From Aliirhizobium wenxiniae (GTDB lineage: Bacteria; Pseudomonadota; Alphaproteobacteria; Rhizobiales; Rhizobiaceae): DNA of 64,000 nucleotides. The notes below the pieces were generated by a model. It saw only the letters and a program-made list of their open reading frames with translations. It did no database searches and was not told where the DNA came from. The stretch lies in the NCBI RefSeq assembly GCF_019511445.1, contig NZ_JAEUAN010000013.1:62001-126000 (forward strand), written 5' to 3'. The translations under genes were made by a program, and so were the position numbers. This document shows, in pieces, positions 26,268-35,283 of this stretch (its first letter is position 1; every line of letters begins with the position of its first letter).

Positions 26268-26967
26268 TTTTGCGTTGGAAGACCTCATGACGGGAAAAGT
26301 TGCGCCACTCGGGCCGCGTGAAGTGCCGAGCGGCATCGTAAAAACGAGCGTGCGATCGACAATCCGGCTTACGCGAAACGGGCTTGCCGGTGACGAACAG
26401 GGCGACATGGTGCGCCATGGTGGTCCCGAAAAGGCAGTCCACCACTACCCATTCGACCACTATGCGACATGGGCGGAAGATATCGGCGCGCATGAGCTTC
26501 TGCGATGGCCGGGTGCCTTCGGCGAGAACCTTTCGACACGCGGCCTGACCGAAGGCGATATCGCCATAGGCGACGTTTTCGAACTCGGGACAGCAACGAT
26601 CGAGGTAAGTCAGGGTCGGCAGCCCTGCTGGAAACTGAACCAGAGGTTCGGCCGCAACGACATGGCGAAATCGGTCCAATTTACCGGAGGGACAGGCTGG
26701 TACTATCGGGTTCTCGCTGAAGGCGAAGTCGGCCCTGCCGACCGGCTGAAGCTCATCGACCGGCAATCGCCGGACTGGACGATCGCCCGCATATGGCACC
26801 TGTTTTACATGGATACGCTCAATCTCTGCGAGCTGGAGGCGCTGGTCGAACTGACGTCGCTGGCCGAGAACTGGCGCGTTCATGCCGCCCGCAGGCTGCA
26901 GACGCAGGAGGTCGAAGACTGGACGATGCGGTTGACGGGCAGTGAGCTCCAAGGTTGCGCCGAATGA
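26260..26967 (+). CDS. MOSC-domain protein (YiiM-like)
   Basis: A 235-residue MOSC protein: residues about 13-60 with GLAGDEQGDMVRHGGPEKAVHHYP, AFGENLSTRGL, and the conserved cysteine in GRQPCWKLNQRF (Cys123), the molybdenum-cofactor ligand. YiiM relatives reduce N-hydroxylated bases such as 6-hydroxylaminopurine, with flavin partners encoded elsewhere. The intact mogA at 13695 would supply a late cofactor step. The ATG at 26260 overlaps the GATase stop. Confidence 0.87.
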   Translation: MDSFALEDLMTGKVAPLGPREVPSGIVKTSVRSTIRLTRNGLAGDEQGDMVRHGGPEKAVHHYPFDHYATWAEDIGAHELLRWPGAFGENLSTRGLTEGDIAIGDVFELGTATIEVSQGRQPCWKLNQRFGRNDMAKSVQFTGGTGWYYRVLAEGEVGPADRLKLIDRQSPDWTIARIWHLFYMDTLNLCELEALVELTSLAENWRVHAARRLQTQEVEDWTMRLTGSELQGCAE

Positions 26968-26988
26968 AGCGGACCGCCGCAAAGCTGC

Positions 26989-27017
26989 GTAAATCGAACG
27001 GATTTACAACGATAAAC
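26989..27017 (+). promoter_or_regulatory. Extended TTTAC direct/inverted repeat upstream of the MBL-fold gene
   Basis: GATTTACAACGATAAAC (27001-27017) differs from the copy at 17654 in two positions. Immediately upstream GTAAATC (26989-26995) is the inverted half-site, giving GTAAATC-N5-GATTTAC. The repeat ends 56 nt before the ATG at 27074, and TATCTT begins 23 nt downstream as a possible -10 box. Confidence 0.6.
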
Positions 27018-27073
27018 AGGTCTTGCGGCGGACATGCTGCTATCTTCCACACAGTCTTCAGGGAGATCGACAG

Positions 27074-28021
27074 ATGCGCGTTCAGGGCCCCGACCGTTTT
27101 GCATTAGCCAGACGAGACTTCCTCATCTGCAGCGCAGTCCTGGGAGCAGTGGTGGCATGGCCCCTACGCAGCGCAACCGCTGCGGATTTCCACCGGTTCA
27201 CCCATGGGGCATTCGATATCACAGTGCTCAGCGACGGGTATCTGACATTGCCGGCGGAGATATTGCTGCCGGACGCCATGCCGCCGGAACAGGAGCAGAT
27301 ACTGCGCCGCCTCAGAGGCGATCGTACCGGCGCGCCGGTGGCGGCGAACATTCCCTTGATCAGACACGGCTCCGATCTGATCCTGATCGACAACGGCGCG
27401 GGGATCAATTTTCAGGCGAGCGCCGGCAGGCTGGCTGCCAATCTGCGCACCCTCGGCATCAGCCCGGAGGCAATCACAAAGGTCGTGTTCACGCACTTGC
27501 ATCCCGACCATTCCGGGGCGACCACGACCCCGGAGGGTAAAGCCCTTTACCCCAATGCCGAATATTTCGTGGGCGACAGGGAATTCACCTTCTGGACTGA
27601 TAAGGATTACGAAGCGCATATGCCGCCCGCCTTGCATGACTTCGCAAGAGGCGCCCAACGGGATCTTGCATCGGTCGGGACCAGACTTACCATCGTCAAA
27701 CCCGGCGATGAAATCGTCCCTGGAATGCATGTCGTCTCCACGCCCGGCCACACGCCCGGTCACATATCGATCGAGCTGGCAGGAGACGGAAACCTTTTGG
27801 TGACAGGCGATGCCTGCACGAGCGACGTGATATTCTTCGAGCATCCCGCATGGCATTTCGGTTTCGACACCGATCAGGATCTTGCACTGCGAAACCGGCA
27901 GGCACTCTTGGACCGCGCCGCGACCGAACGCTTTAAGATGCTTGGCTACCACTGGGCCTATCCGGGTATTGGCTACGCAGAACGCAAGGGAACATCCTAT
28001 CGCTTTGTAAAGGGAAGCTGA
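27074..28021 (+). CDS. Tat-exported MBL-fold metallo-hydrolase
   Basis: A 315-residue metallo-beta-lactamase-fold enzyme. RRDFLICSAVLGAVVAW is a twin-arginine signal. The metal-binding set is THLHPDHSG (His141, His143, Asp145, His146), PGHTPGH and TGDACTS with the bridging Asp. It is most similar in layout to lactonase/quorum-quencher or thioesterase-like periplasmic members. GGGAGA precedes ATG 27074. It has its own direct-repeat promoter and is not part of the MOSC operon. Confidence 0.88.
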   Translation: MRVQGPDRFALARRDFLICSAVLGAVVAWPLRSATAADFHRFTHGAFDITVLSDGYLTLPAEILLPDAMPPEQEQILRRLRGDRTGAPVAANIPLIRHGSDLILIDNGAGINFQASAGRLAANLRTLGISPEAITKVVFTHLHPDHSGATTTPEGKALYPNAEYFVGDREFTFWTDKDYEAHMPPALHDFARGAQRDLASVGTRLTIVKPGDEIVPGMHVVSTPGHTPGHISIELAGDGNLLVTGDACTSDVIFFEHPAWHFGFDTDQDLALRNRQALLDRAATERFKMLGYHWAYPGIGYAERKGTSYRFVKGS

Positions 28022-28126
28022 CGCCGTAACCTTCGACGCTATTTAGGTCTTGCTGGGATCTGAAGCTGAACGCGAACGCAGATGGCATCTGCTAACCGAC
28101 GACGCTGGTCAAGCCATCGCAAACCA
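28022..28126. other. Convergent intergenic gap
   Basis: 105 nt between the convergent MBL and fhuC genes. GCAGAT-GGC-ATCTGC (28078-28092) is a 6-bp hairpin without a U-tract and may serve as a weak terminator. Confidence 0.3.
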
Positions 28127-28939
28127 TTACAAAGGGTAAGCCAGCCGATAGGATAGGTCCGGCGCTGTAACGACAGCCATATTTATCCCATAGATGGAAC
28201 GCAGCCTGTCCGGCACAAGAATCGCTTCAGGCTTGTCGCTGGCGACAACCCGCCCGCTTTTAAGTGCATGAATTCGGTCGCAGAAACGAGCCGCCATATT
28301 GATGTCGTGTAGAACGATAACGACACTTATGCCTGCCTCATGCGCCAGACGCCTGACAAGCGAGAGCACCTCGACCTGATGCGCAATGTCGAGCGCAGCA
28401 GTCGGCTCGTCGAGCAACAAACAGCGTGCATCCTGAGCGATCAGCATTGCGATCCATGCGCGTTGGCGCTCGCCCCCGGAAAGCGTACCGACCACACGGT
28501 CAGCAAAGGCTTCGAGATGGGTCGCCAGGATGGCGGCCTCTACCTTGTCACGATCCAGATCCGAAAAGCGGCCGAGAGCGCCATGCCAGGGATAACGCCC
28601 ACAGCTTACCAGCTCGCGGATTGTCATGTCCGATCCGGCACTCAAATCCTGGGGGAGATAGGCCACTGAGCGGGCAAAAGACCGATTGTGATAACTCTTG
28701 AGATCGCGCCCTTCATGGAGAACCGATCCGGACGTTGGAGAGAGTTGCCGAGCGAGGATCTTCAGAAGGCTGGACTTTCCCGAACCGTTGTGCCCCACGA
28801 GTGCAGCCATCTCTCCCGATGGAAAGTTGAGGCTCACATTCGACAGGATCTCGACACCGTCGATCGTATATCCAAGATTGGACGCTACGAAAGCATGGCT
28901 CACATCTTGCATTTCTGCGCTATCGTCCGTTTCTGACAT
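28127..28939 (-). CDS. fhuC: Ferric hydroxamate ABC transporter ATPase
   Basis: About 270 residues. Walker A GHNGSGKS at 49-56, AYLPQDLSAG Q-loop, signature LSGGERQR, Walker B CLLLDEPTAALD and switch HDIN mark a siderophore-importer ATPase of the FhuC/FepC type. It is the last gene of the fhuADBC operon. An ATG at 28951 is also possible; 28939 has GGAG 5 nt upstream. Confidence 0.92.
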   Translation of the reverse strand: MSETDDSAEMQDVSHAFVASNLGYTIDGVEILSNVSLNFPSGEMAALVGHNGSGKSSLLKILARQLSPTSGSVLHEGRDLKSYHNRSFARSVAYLPQDLSAGSDMTIRELVSCGRYPWHGALGRFSDLDRDKVEAAILATHLEAFADRVVGTLSGGERQRAWIAMLIAQDARCLLLDEPTAALDIAHQVEVLSLVRRLAHEAGISVVIVLHDINMAARFCDRIHALKSGRVVASDKPEAILVPDRLRSIYGINMAVVTAPDLSYRLAYPL

Positions 28940-28990
28940 GAGTTCTCCCATGTTACTGCGACCTCACCTGTTCCACTTGCAACAAGAGTT

Positions 28991-30949
28991 TCATCTTCGC
29001 CCAACCAGCCAGACCAAATAGGGGGCTCCCACCATCGCAGCGAAGAGACCGAGTGGTAATTCGTAGGGAAATGTCATCGTCCTTGCACCGAAATCGGCGA
29101 ACCCCATGATCAGGGCGCCCAAGACGAACGAAGACACGAGATGTTCTTTCGTGCCGACAAAGCCTGCCCGGACGACGATATGTGGAGCGATAAGGCCGAC
29201 AAAACTTAACGGGCCAACGAGGACTGACGCCATACCGGTAGCCAGACCACATAATGCAAGCATCAGCACCCTGCTGCTCATGATCGGAACGCCCAGACTG
29301 TGCGCAGTCGCCTGCCCAAGCGGCAGAAGGGTCAGCCAACGGACCATCAACATGGCTGCGAGCAGCACGAAGATGGAAGCGCTGGCGAGGAAAACCGCAG
29401 TCGCAGGTGTCGCCGCGGAAGCCGACCCGCCAATCCAGGCTAATATTTGCCACGCTTTCTGATCTCCCGCGGCCATCAGAACGGCCAAAACCGAAGAGCT
29501 AAGGGAACTGACTGCAATCCCCGCAAGGAGCAGCTTTTCAGGGGGGAAATTTTGCCGGCGCGCGAGACCCAAGACGATGGACATGGCTGCCAATCCCCCC
29601 AGCGCCGCGCCAAACACCAGACTATAAGGTCCACCTGCAGGAAAAAACGTCAGTGAAGCAGCAAATCCCAAGCCCGCACCGCCGCTCACTCCAATGACCT
29701 CGGGACTCGCCATCGGATTGCCAGTCATCCGCTGCAGAATTGCTCCCGTGAGCGCCAACAGGCCACCGGCTCCTGCCGCCGCCAAAAATCGAGGCCAACG
29801 CAGCGAAGAGAGTTCGGCGGCATCGGCATAAGAAAGCAAGGTCCATTTCTGCCCATCATTGCCGACGAAGAACGCCAGAAGAATAATGACAGGCAGGAAG
29901 GCAAGAAGCCCGGAGATTCCCTTTGAAAACCGGATGCGCCGAACGATGAAATGAGATGCTGTCGTCGGTCGCGCGGCGCGCACCTTCGGCAAAAGCCAAA
30001 GTAATATTGGCCCGCCGATCAGCGCGGTGACGGCACCTGTGGGAAAGGTTTCTCCTGTCGCGCCCGATACTGCCTGTACCGCCCCATCGCAAATCCAGAG
30101 GAACAATGCGCCTGCCAATGGCGAAAGAGCAAGCACGGCAGTCGGTTTGCGGATACCGCATCCTCTTACGAACGCAGCAGCTGCCAGCCCAACAAAACCG
30201 ATCAGACCGACATTCGCCGCTACAAAACCGGCAAGTGCGGTGGCAATGACAGCGACGGCCAATCGTACACCCCGCAGGTTTATGCCGAGCGATTGGGCAC
30301 TCGCATCGCCAAGGCCCAGCAAGACCAGCGGCCTCATGACCAATGCGCAGAAAACCAGGCTGACCACGAGCTCAAGTGAAAGCGCATTGAAGACTGACCA
30401 GTCCTGCTGGCTGAGCGATCCGCCATTCCAGGTGACAAGCGACATTAGATACTCGCCCTGAGCCAAAGTGAGTGCGGACGACAGTGCAACTGCCGTGACA
30501 CCCACCAGCATCCCCGAAACAACCATCGTGACCGGTTCGAATGAAGTTCTCCAGCCAAGCGCGAAGACGATTGCCGCAGCTGCTCCCGCACCTGAAAGGG
30601 CAACAATCGTGCGATTACCATCAAGTATCTGCGGGAAAAAAAGAGTAGCCACGACAATCGCAAGCTGTGCTCCGGCGGAAATCCCAAGTGTCGATGGATC
30701 TGCAATCGGATTACGCAGCAACTGTTGAAGCAGTGCTCCCGACAGCCCCAAAGCGGCCCCCGCGATGATAGCAACACCGGCTCGTGGCAATAGACCATAC
30801 TGCAAAATAATGCCATCGAGTCCCGGTTCCTCCGGGCCAAACAGCACGCTCGGCCAAGCCGAAATCGCCAGATGTTGCGTCGCCGTGAACAGAAAAAGTG
30901 CGACGGCACCGAGCAGTCCGGCTAACCCCACGATGACAGTCCTGCTCAT
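28991..30949 (-). CDS. fhuB: Ferric hydroxamate ABC transporter permease, fused two-module form
   Basis: A 652-residue protein made of two FecCD-type permease modules in tandem (about 1-325 and 330-652), each with the PGLSGALLQ-like and GFVGL segments (GLSGALLQQLLRNPIADPST and LTGAILQRMTGNPMASPE). This fused arrangement is characteristic of FhuB. It overlaps fhuD by 4 nt (ATGA), and fhuC starts 51 nt further on. Confidence 0.93.
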   Translation of the reverse strand: MSRTVIVGLAGLLGAVALFLFTATQHLAISAWPSVLFGPEEPGLDGIILQYGLLPRAGVAIIAGAALGLSGALLQQLLRNPIADPSTLGISAGAQLAIVVATLFFPQILDGNRTIVALSGAGAAAAIVFALGWRTSFEPVTMVVSGMLVGVTAVALSSALTLAQGEYLMSLVTWNGGSLSQQDWSVFNALSLELVVSLVFCALVMRPLVLLGLGDASAQSLGINLRGVRLAVAVIATALAGFVAANVGLIGFVGLAAAAFVRGCGIRKPTAVLALSPLAGALFLWICDGAVQAVSGATGETFPTGAVTALIGGPILLWLLPKVRAARPTTASHFIVRRIRFSKGISGLLAFLPVIILLAFFVGNDGQKWTLLSYADAAELSSLRWPRFLAAAGAGGLLALTGAILQRMTGNPMASPEVIGVSGGAGLGFAASLTFFPAGGPYSLVFGAALGGLAAMSIVLGLARRQNFPPEKLLLAGIAVSSLSSSVLAVLMAAGDQKAWQILAWIGGSASAATPATAVFLASASIFVLLAAMLMVRWLTLLPLGQATAHSLGVPIMSSRVLMLALCGLATGMASVLVGPLSFVGLIAPHIVVRAGFVGTKEHLVSSFVLGALIMGFADFGARTMTFPYELPLGLFAAMVGAPYLVWLVGRR

Positions 30950-31842
30950 CGTTTTGCCCCGTCCGAACCCAATAGTGCGTCGCTTAGAAGCCGGGCAAAG
31001 CGCATGGCAGCAATAACGCCGCCGTAAGGGTTGATATTATCCAGCATCAGGACCCTGCGCTCCCGAACAGGAACCAGGGAATTCCATATCATGCTCCTCT
31101 TGAGAGAACTTCGAGCCTCGATAGGGATTTCAGAAATCACGATAATACGGGCATCTTCACGAGCCGCTAATTGTTCGATCGGCACCGGGGCGGCAAACGT
31201 GTAGCGCGACCGTTCGGTCCATGCATTTTGGAGACCGATCCTGGAGAGAACGTCACCAAACATGCTATCCGAGCCGAACACCCGGACATGTCTCGCGTCA
31301 CCGACATTGACGAGATAAATGGGCCTCTTGGCAAACGGCGAAAGAGTTCTGCGGTACCCCTCCAGTTGAACCTCAATTCCTGAAAGTATCATCGACGCTT
31401 CATCTCGCCTATCGAGCCGCTCAGCGAGACCGCTGACTGCAACAACAGCCTTTTCGAAGGGCGGTTCGCCCCTTGTGTAGAAGGGAAAAGAGACAATCGG
31501 CGCGATCCGCTCCAAGGTGATCTGATGCCTTGTGTAGAAAGGCGAGAGCAGGATCAGGTCAGGCTTCAAAAGATGGAGAAGTTCGAAATTCGGAGAGCCG
31601 CGCAATCCAAGGTCGATGACGTCGCCGGGAATTTCGGGCGCGACTGCATCCTTGCGAAACTGAATGAGTTCGGTCGCGGCAACCGGCATCACACCCAAAG
31701 CCACTGCTGTTTCCAGCATCGCCCAGTCGATCGCGGCAATCCGCGGAGCACCGGTGGCAAAAGCTTTGCCAGCCATCAGTGACGTTGCGACGCCGAGAAG
31801 GATTTCCCGACGTCGCAGAAAGGCTGAATTCGTTGAATGCAC
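30946..31842 (-). CDS. fhuD: Periplasmic ferric hydroxamate-binding protein
   Basis: A 298-residue class III binding protein with a twin-arginine leader (RRREILLGVATSLMAG). IAAIDWAMLETAVALGVMPVA, DLGLRGSPNFELLHLLKPDLIL and the C-terminal NPYGGVIAAMRFARLL helix are FhuD-type. It starts 4 nt after the receptor gene and overlaps fhuB, fixing one operon. It delivers hydroxamate siderophores to FhuBC and may also serve the second receptor at 36485. Confidence 0.9.
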   Translation of the reverse strand: MHSTNSAFLRRREILLGVATSLMAGKAFATGAPRIAAIDWAMLETAVALGVMPVAATELIQFRKDAVAPEIPGDVIDLGLRGSPNFELLHLLKPDLILLSPFYTRHQITLERIAPIVSFPFYTRGEPPFEKAVVAVSGLAERLDRRDEASMILSGIEVQLEGYRRTLSPFAKRPIYLVNVGDARHVRVFGSDSMFGDVLSRIGLQNAWTERSRYTFAAPVPIEQLAAREDARIIVISEIPIEARSSLKRSMIWNSLVPVRERRVLMLDNINPYGGVIAAMRFARLLSDALLGSDGAKR

Positions 31843-31846
31843 GGGC

Positions 31847-33973
31847 TTACCAGGTATAGCTAAGCTTCCCTATGACTGTACGGCCATCCCCATAATAGCA
31901 TCCGAAGGTGCTGCAACTTGCAACATACTTCTCGTCACCGAGGTTCTTGAAATTAAGAGAGCCTTTCCAGTTTTCCTTTCGATACGTCAACGCTGCGTCG
32001 AACAATGTGACGCCATCGAGATCGAAATCCGGGTTGTTCGTGCTATTGCCAAAACGCTGCCCCACGTAACGAACGCCACCTCCAATTCCCAGTCCCTCCA
32101 GGGCAGTCCCCTCCTGAAAGGTATAGTTTAGCCAAAGGCTCGCAGCGTTTCGCGGGACATTCTCAACACGGTTTCCGTCATCGATGCCTTCACCGATCTT
32201 GGCATCGGTATAGGTGTAGGCGGCGCGGAGATCGAGACCTTGAGCCACACTCACCACGCCTTCGAGCTCGACACCCTTGACATGAACCTCGCCGATCTGT
32301 TGCGGAAGGCCTGCGACAGTTCTGAGCACGTTCGTTTGCTTCAGATCATACACCGCCGCGGAAAAGAAACCATTGAAGCTTGTCGGCTGATACTTGATCC
32401 CAGCTTCCCATTGCTTCCCTTCGCTGGGCTTGAAGTCAGCTGCGGCTGTACTCGCGATCGGGTCATAGGAGGTGGAATAGCTAATATAGGGAGCCAGGCC
32501 GTTGTCGAAGAGATAACTCAACCCCGCGCGTCCGGTCAGCTTATGATCGTCCTGATCGACAGATCGGGGATCGTTTGAAAGCATATTTGTCGAGGTACCG
32601 GAGGTTGATGCCCAATCTTGCCGCAGTCCGAGTGTCGCACGCCAGTTCTCATAGGCCAACTCGTCCTGAATATAGATACCCACCTGCGACAAATCACTCT
32701 TTACCTTGGTGTCGATTGTCGGAGAGATCATGTCGATCGGCCCACCATAGACGGGATCAAGAACGTCAAGCGGTGTCGCGCGGAAGAAGCGTGTTCTGAC
32801 ATTATTGTCGAAGTATCTGTAATCGAGGCCGAACAGAACTTTATGATCGACTGCAGCAGTCGAAAATTCCGCCGTCAGGTTGTTGTCGACGTTGAATGTG
32901 TTCAGATTTTCGTCCTGGAAAGTCGCTGTACGAGCAAGCGTACGCCCGTCAGGACCGAGACCCGCAGACGCCATGCCGAGGGCCTGGTAGTTCCAGTCGA
33001 AATTCGTGTAGCGAACATTCTGGCGGAATGTCCATGTCTCGTTGAGACGCCGCTCGAATTCGTATCCGACGTTGGTCATGGTTCTGCTGGAGTCATCGAA
33101 GCTCTCATCGCCTACGAAGAAGTTGCGAGGGAGCTTCAAACCCGATCCACCAGTTATGTATTGCGGTGGCAAACCAGAAGGCGAACTGGGATTGTCATGC
33201 TGCACGCTTGTCAGGATCGTCAGCGATGTATCTTCATCCGGCTTCCAGGTGAACGCGGGTGCGATGAAGTACCGGTCGTTGTCCAGGTTATCGGTTTGCG
33301 CTCCAGCGTTCTTGGCGAGACCTGTCAGGCGATAGGCGAATTCTTCGTGATTGGGGATCACGCCGCCGAAGTCAAAAAACGCACCGTAATTATCATAGCT
33401 ACCGATCTGAGTGCCGACTTCCCCGAAATTCTCGAACCGAGGACGCTTGCTGACCTGATTGATAATACCGCCCGGATTGCCTTGCCCGTACATGACGGAG
33501 GCCGGGCCGCGCAAGACATCGACACGCTCAAGGCCGTAGACCTCTACTGTCGGCGCGCCCGCTGTACGCATTAGCTTGAGTCCGTTCAGATATTGTAGCT
33601 GCCGACCATCGAAGCCGCGAACGATGGGTGAATCAAAGCGCGGATCGGCGCCAAACGGCTGCCCGACGACCCCGGCGGTATAATTGAGAATTTCGCCGAG
33701 CGTCTGTGCCGACTGTGCTTCGATCTGATCCCGAGTGATGACAGAAATCGATTGCTGCGTTTCCAGGATAGGCGTCCCCGTCTTGGATGCCGTGGCGCTT
33801 GTCTTTGCAACATATCCGTCGACAGGGCCGCGCGGATCACTCTCCCCCTGCCCCTGTATGACAATCGGTGCGAGTGTCGTTTCCTGCGGCTCCTGAGCGA
33901 CGGCTAGCCCTGTGCCGGAAAGGGCAAATGCCATCGTGGTCGTGACAAGAAGATGGGATCGAAAACGGTGCAT
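31847..33973 (-). CDS. fhuA: TonB-dependent ferrichrome-type outer-membrane receptor
   Basis: A 708-residue receptor. A signal peptide ends near AVAQE. The plug domain has PILETQQSISVITRDQIE, the beta-barrel starts with GEVGTQIGSYDNYG and the chain ends in SYTW, the terminal aromatic required for outer-membrane insertion. ATG 33973 follows GAGGGG; a longer in-frame start at 34000 lacks a site. The order receptor, fhuD, fhuB, fhuC on one strand supports a hydroxamate substrate. A LysR gene is divergent. Confidence 0.92.
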   Translation of the reverse strand: MHRFRSHLLVTTTMAFALSGTGLAVAQEPQETTLAPIVIQGQGESDPRGPVDGYVAKTSATASKTGTPILETQQSISVITRDQIEAQSAQTLGEILNYTAGVVGQPFGADPRFDSPIVRGFDGRQLQYLNGLKLMRTAGAPTVEVYGLERVDVLRGPASVMYGQGNPGGIINQVSKRPRFENFGEVGTQIGSYDNYGAFFDFGGVIPNHEEFAYRLTGLAKNAGAQTDNLDNDRYFIAPAFTWKPDEDTSLTILTSVQHDNPSSPSGLPPQYITGGSGLKLPRNFFVGDESFDDSSRTMTNVGYEFERRLNETWTFRQNVRYTNFDWNYQALGMASAGLGPDGRTLARTATFQDENLNTFNVDNNLTAEFSTAAVDHKVLFGLDYRYFDNNVRTRFFRATPLDVLDPVYGGPIDMISPTIDTKVKSDLSQVGIYIQDELAYENWRATLGLRQDWASTSGTSTNMLSNDPRSVDQDDHKLTGRAGLSYLFDNGLAPYISYSTSYDPIASTAAADFKPSEGKQWEAGIKYQPTSFNGFFSAAVYDLKQTNVLRTVAGLPQQIGEVHVKGVELEGVVSVAQGLDLRAAYTYTDAKIGEGIDDGNRVENVPRNAASLWLNYTFQEGTALEGLGIGGGVRYVGQRFGNSTNNPDFDLDGVTLFDAALTYRKENWKGSLNFKNLGDEKYVASCSTFGCYYGDGRTVIGKLSYTW

Positions 33974-33998
33974 GCCGCCCCTCGCAAGAAATCTGGAC

Positions 33999-34013
33999 AA
34001 TATTGGTCATATT
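33999..34013. promoter_or_regulatory. Candidate LysR-type operator between fhuA and the LysR gene
   Basis: AATAT-N5-ATATT is a dyad in the 126-nt divergent gap and contains the T-N11-A pattern typical of LysR sites. It lies about 25 nt from the fhuA ATG. Suggestive only. Confidence 0.35.
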
Positions 34014-34099
34014 TCTATCGACAGCGCAGCATCAAATCCAATAAATGGAAGCAGCTTTTTTCAGAAGCAAAAGTTATGATAACTGGTGCGGTTAGGACG

Positions 34100-35059
34100 A
34101 TGGCTTCAGGCAGACAGCGCGCGACCAATTTTGAACTGAGACATCTCAGATACTTCGTCGCCTTGGTGGAGGAGCGGAATTTCGAGCGGGCCGCACTCCG
34201 GCTCGGCATCGCGCAGCCAGGCCTCAGTCAGCAAATCTTTTCCCTGGAAGCGATTGTAGGTCTTCCCCTGCTCGACCGGTCCAAGCGATCGGTGAACCTC
34301 ACACCGACCGGGCAGGCGCTTTATGAAGATGCGACGAAAATTATCGCACAGGCGGATGCAACACTTTCCCTGATCCGGCGCGTTGGTCGCGGTGAGAAGG
34401 GCAGGATCACCGTTGGATATGTCGCGTCCGCGTCCTACTCCGGCATCCTGACGGAAATGCTGGGCTCGTTCCGGCGCTCGCTCCCCGATATCGAACTGCA
34501 GCTTTTCGAGATGGAGATGCGACAGCAACTGCAGAGGATCAAGGATGGCGATATCGACTTCGGCTATATTCGCCCCCCTGCACCGATCCCTTCAGACCTG
34601 GAGACCACCACAGTGCTCAAGGAGCCTCTAGTGGTGGCAATGCCGGCGGGCCATCCGCTGGCATCAAGAACAGCGATAAAACTTCTCGACTTAAGAGACG
34701 ACGTGTTCATCACGCCGCGGCAGCCGCCTGATGTTGGTTTTCATGCGAATACACTATCTGCCTGTGGTGAGGCCGGCTTCAAGCCCAAGCTGGATTTGAA
34801 CGGCAGGGATTTCACCACGATAGCCAGCATGATTGCGGTTGGCCTCGGCATTGCGCTTGTTCCGCACAGCATGAACTGTTTCGGTTTGCCGGGTGTGCGC
34901 TACGTCCCTCTTGTCGACAACGAAATTACAACAGACCTAGCTGTCGTTTACCGGAAGAAGGAAGCCAGCCCGGCAGTCAGGGCATTCATCACCCATCATC
35001 GCGACCTCTCCGGTCAGCGTAGGACGAAAAATCGCATGCATGGCAAGAGCTTAACCTAA
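34100..35059 (+). CDS. LysR-family transcriptional regulator
   Basis: A 319-residue regulator: N-terminal helix-turn-helix FELRHLRYFVALVEERNFERAAL, then LGIAQPGLSQQIFSLEAIVG, and a substrate-binding domain beginning RITVGYVASASYSGIL. It probably activates the divergent fhu operon or senses a siderophore-linked metabolite, but LysR control of fhu genes is not the common arrangement. ATG 34100 is preceded by TTAGGA; ATG 34076 would also be in frame. Confidence 0.85.
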   Translation: MASGRQRATNFELRHLRYFVALVEERNFERAALRLGIAQPGLSQQIFSLEAIVGLPLLDRSKRSVNLTPTGQALYEDATKIIAQADATLSLIRRVGRGEKGRITVGYVASASYSGILTEMLGSFRRSLPDIELQLFEMEMRQQLQRIKDGDIDFGYIRPPAPIPSDLETTTVLKEPLVVAMPAGHPLASRTAIKLLDLRDDVFITPRQPPDVGFHANTLSACGEAGFKPKLDLNGRDFTTIASMIAVGLGIALVPHSMNCFGLPGVRYVPLVDNEITTDLAVVYRKKEASPAVRAFITHHRDLSGQRRTKNRMHGKSLT

Positions 35060-35196
35060 CTCCTGACTGCACCCGGATCGCATGCGTGCTGTCTCCCCCC
35101 GACCAACGAGTTACGATCGGGCGAGTACTGGTGACTTCCAACCCATGATGCGCTCAAAGAATACGCAACAGCTTGAATAGTGGCATGAAGCTGCAA

Positions 35197-35283
35197 AGGA
35201 CGTTTTGTCACTCGTGTACAGCCAGGGTAGCGAGGGACCTCAACGCAGCCGGAAACGCGATCATCGCAGCTAGATCCGACTTG
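35197..35283 (+). pseudogene. Possible IS200/IS605 TnpB zinc-ribbon remnant
   Basis: A short translated stretch, RTFCHSCTARVARDLNAAGNAI, resembles the end of the TnpB/OrfB zinc ribbon (CxxC followed by RDxNAAxNI). Nothing else of the gene is left, and it runs into the 3' end of the convergent AraC gene. Low confidence, since the match is short. Confidence 0.3.
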
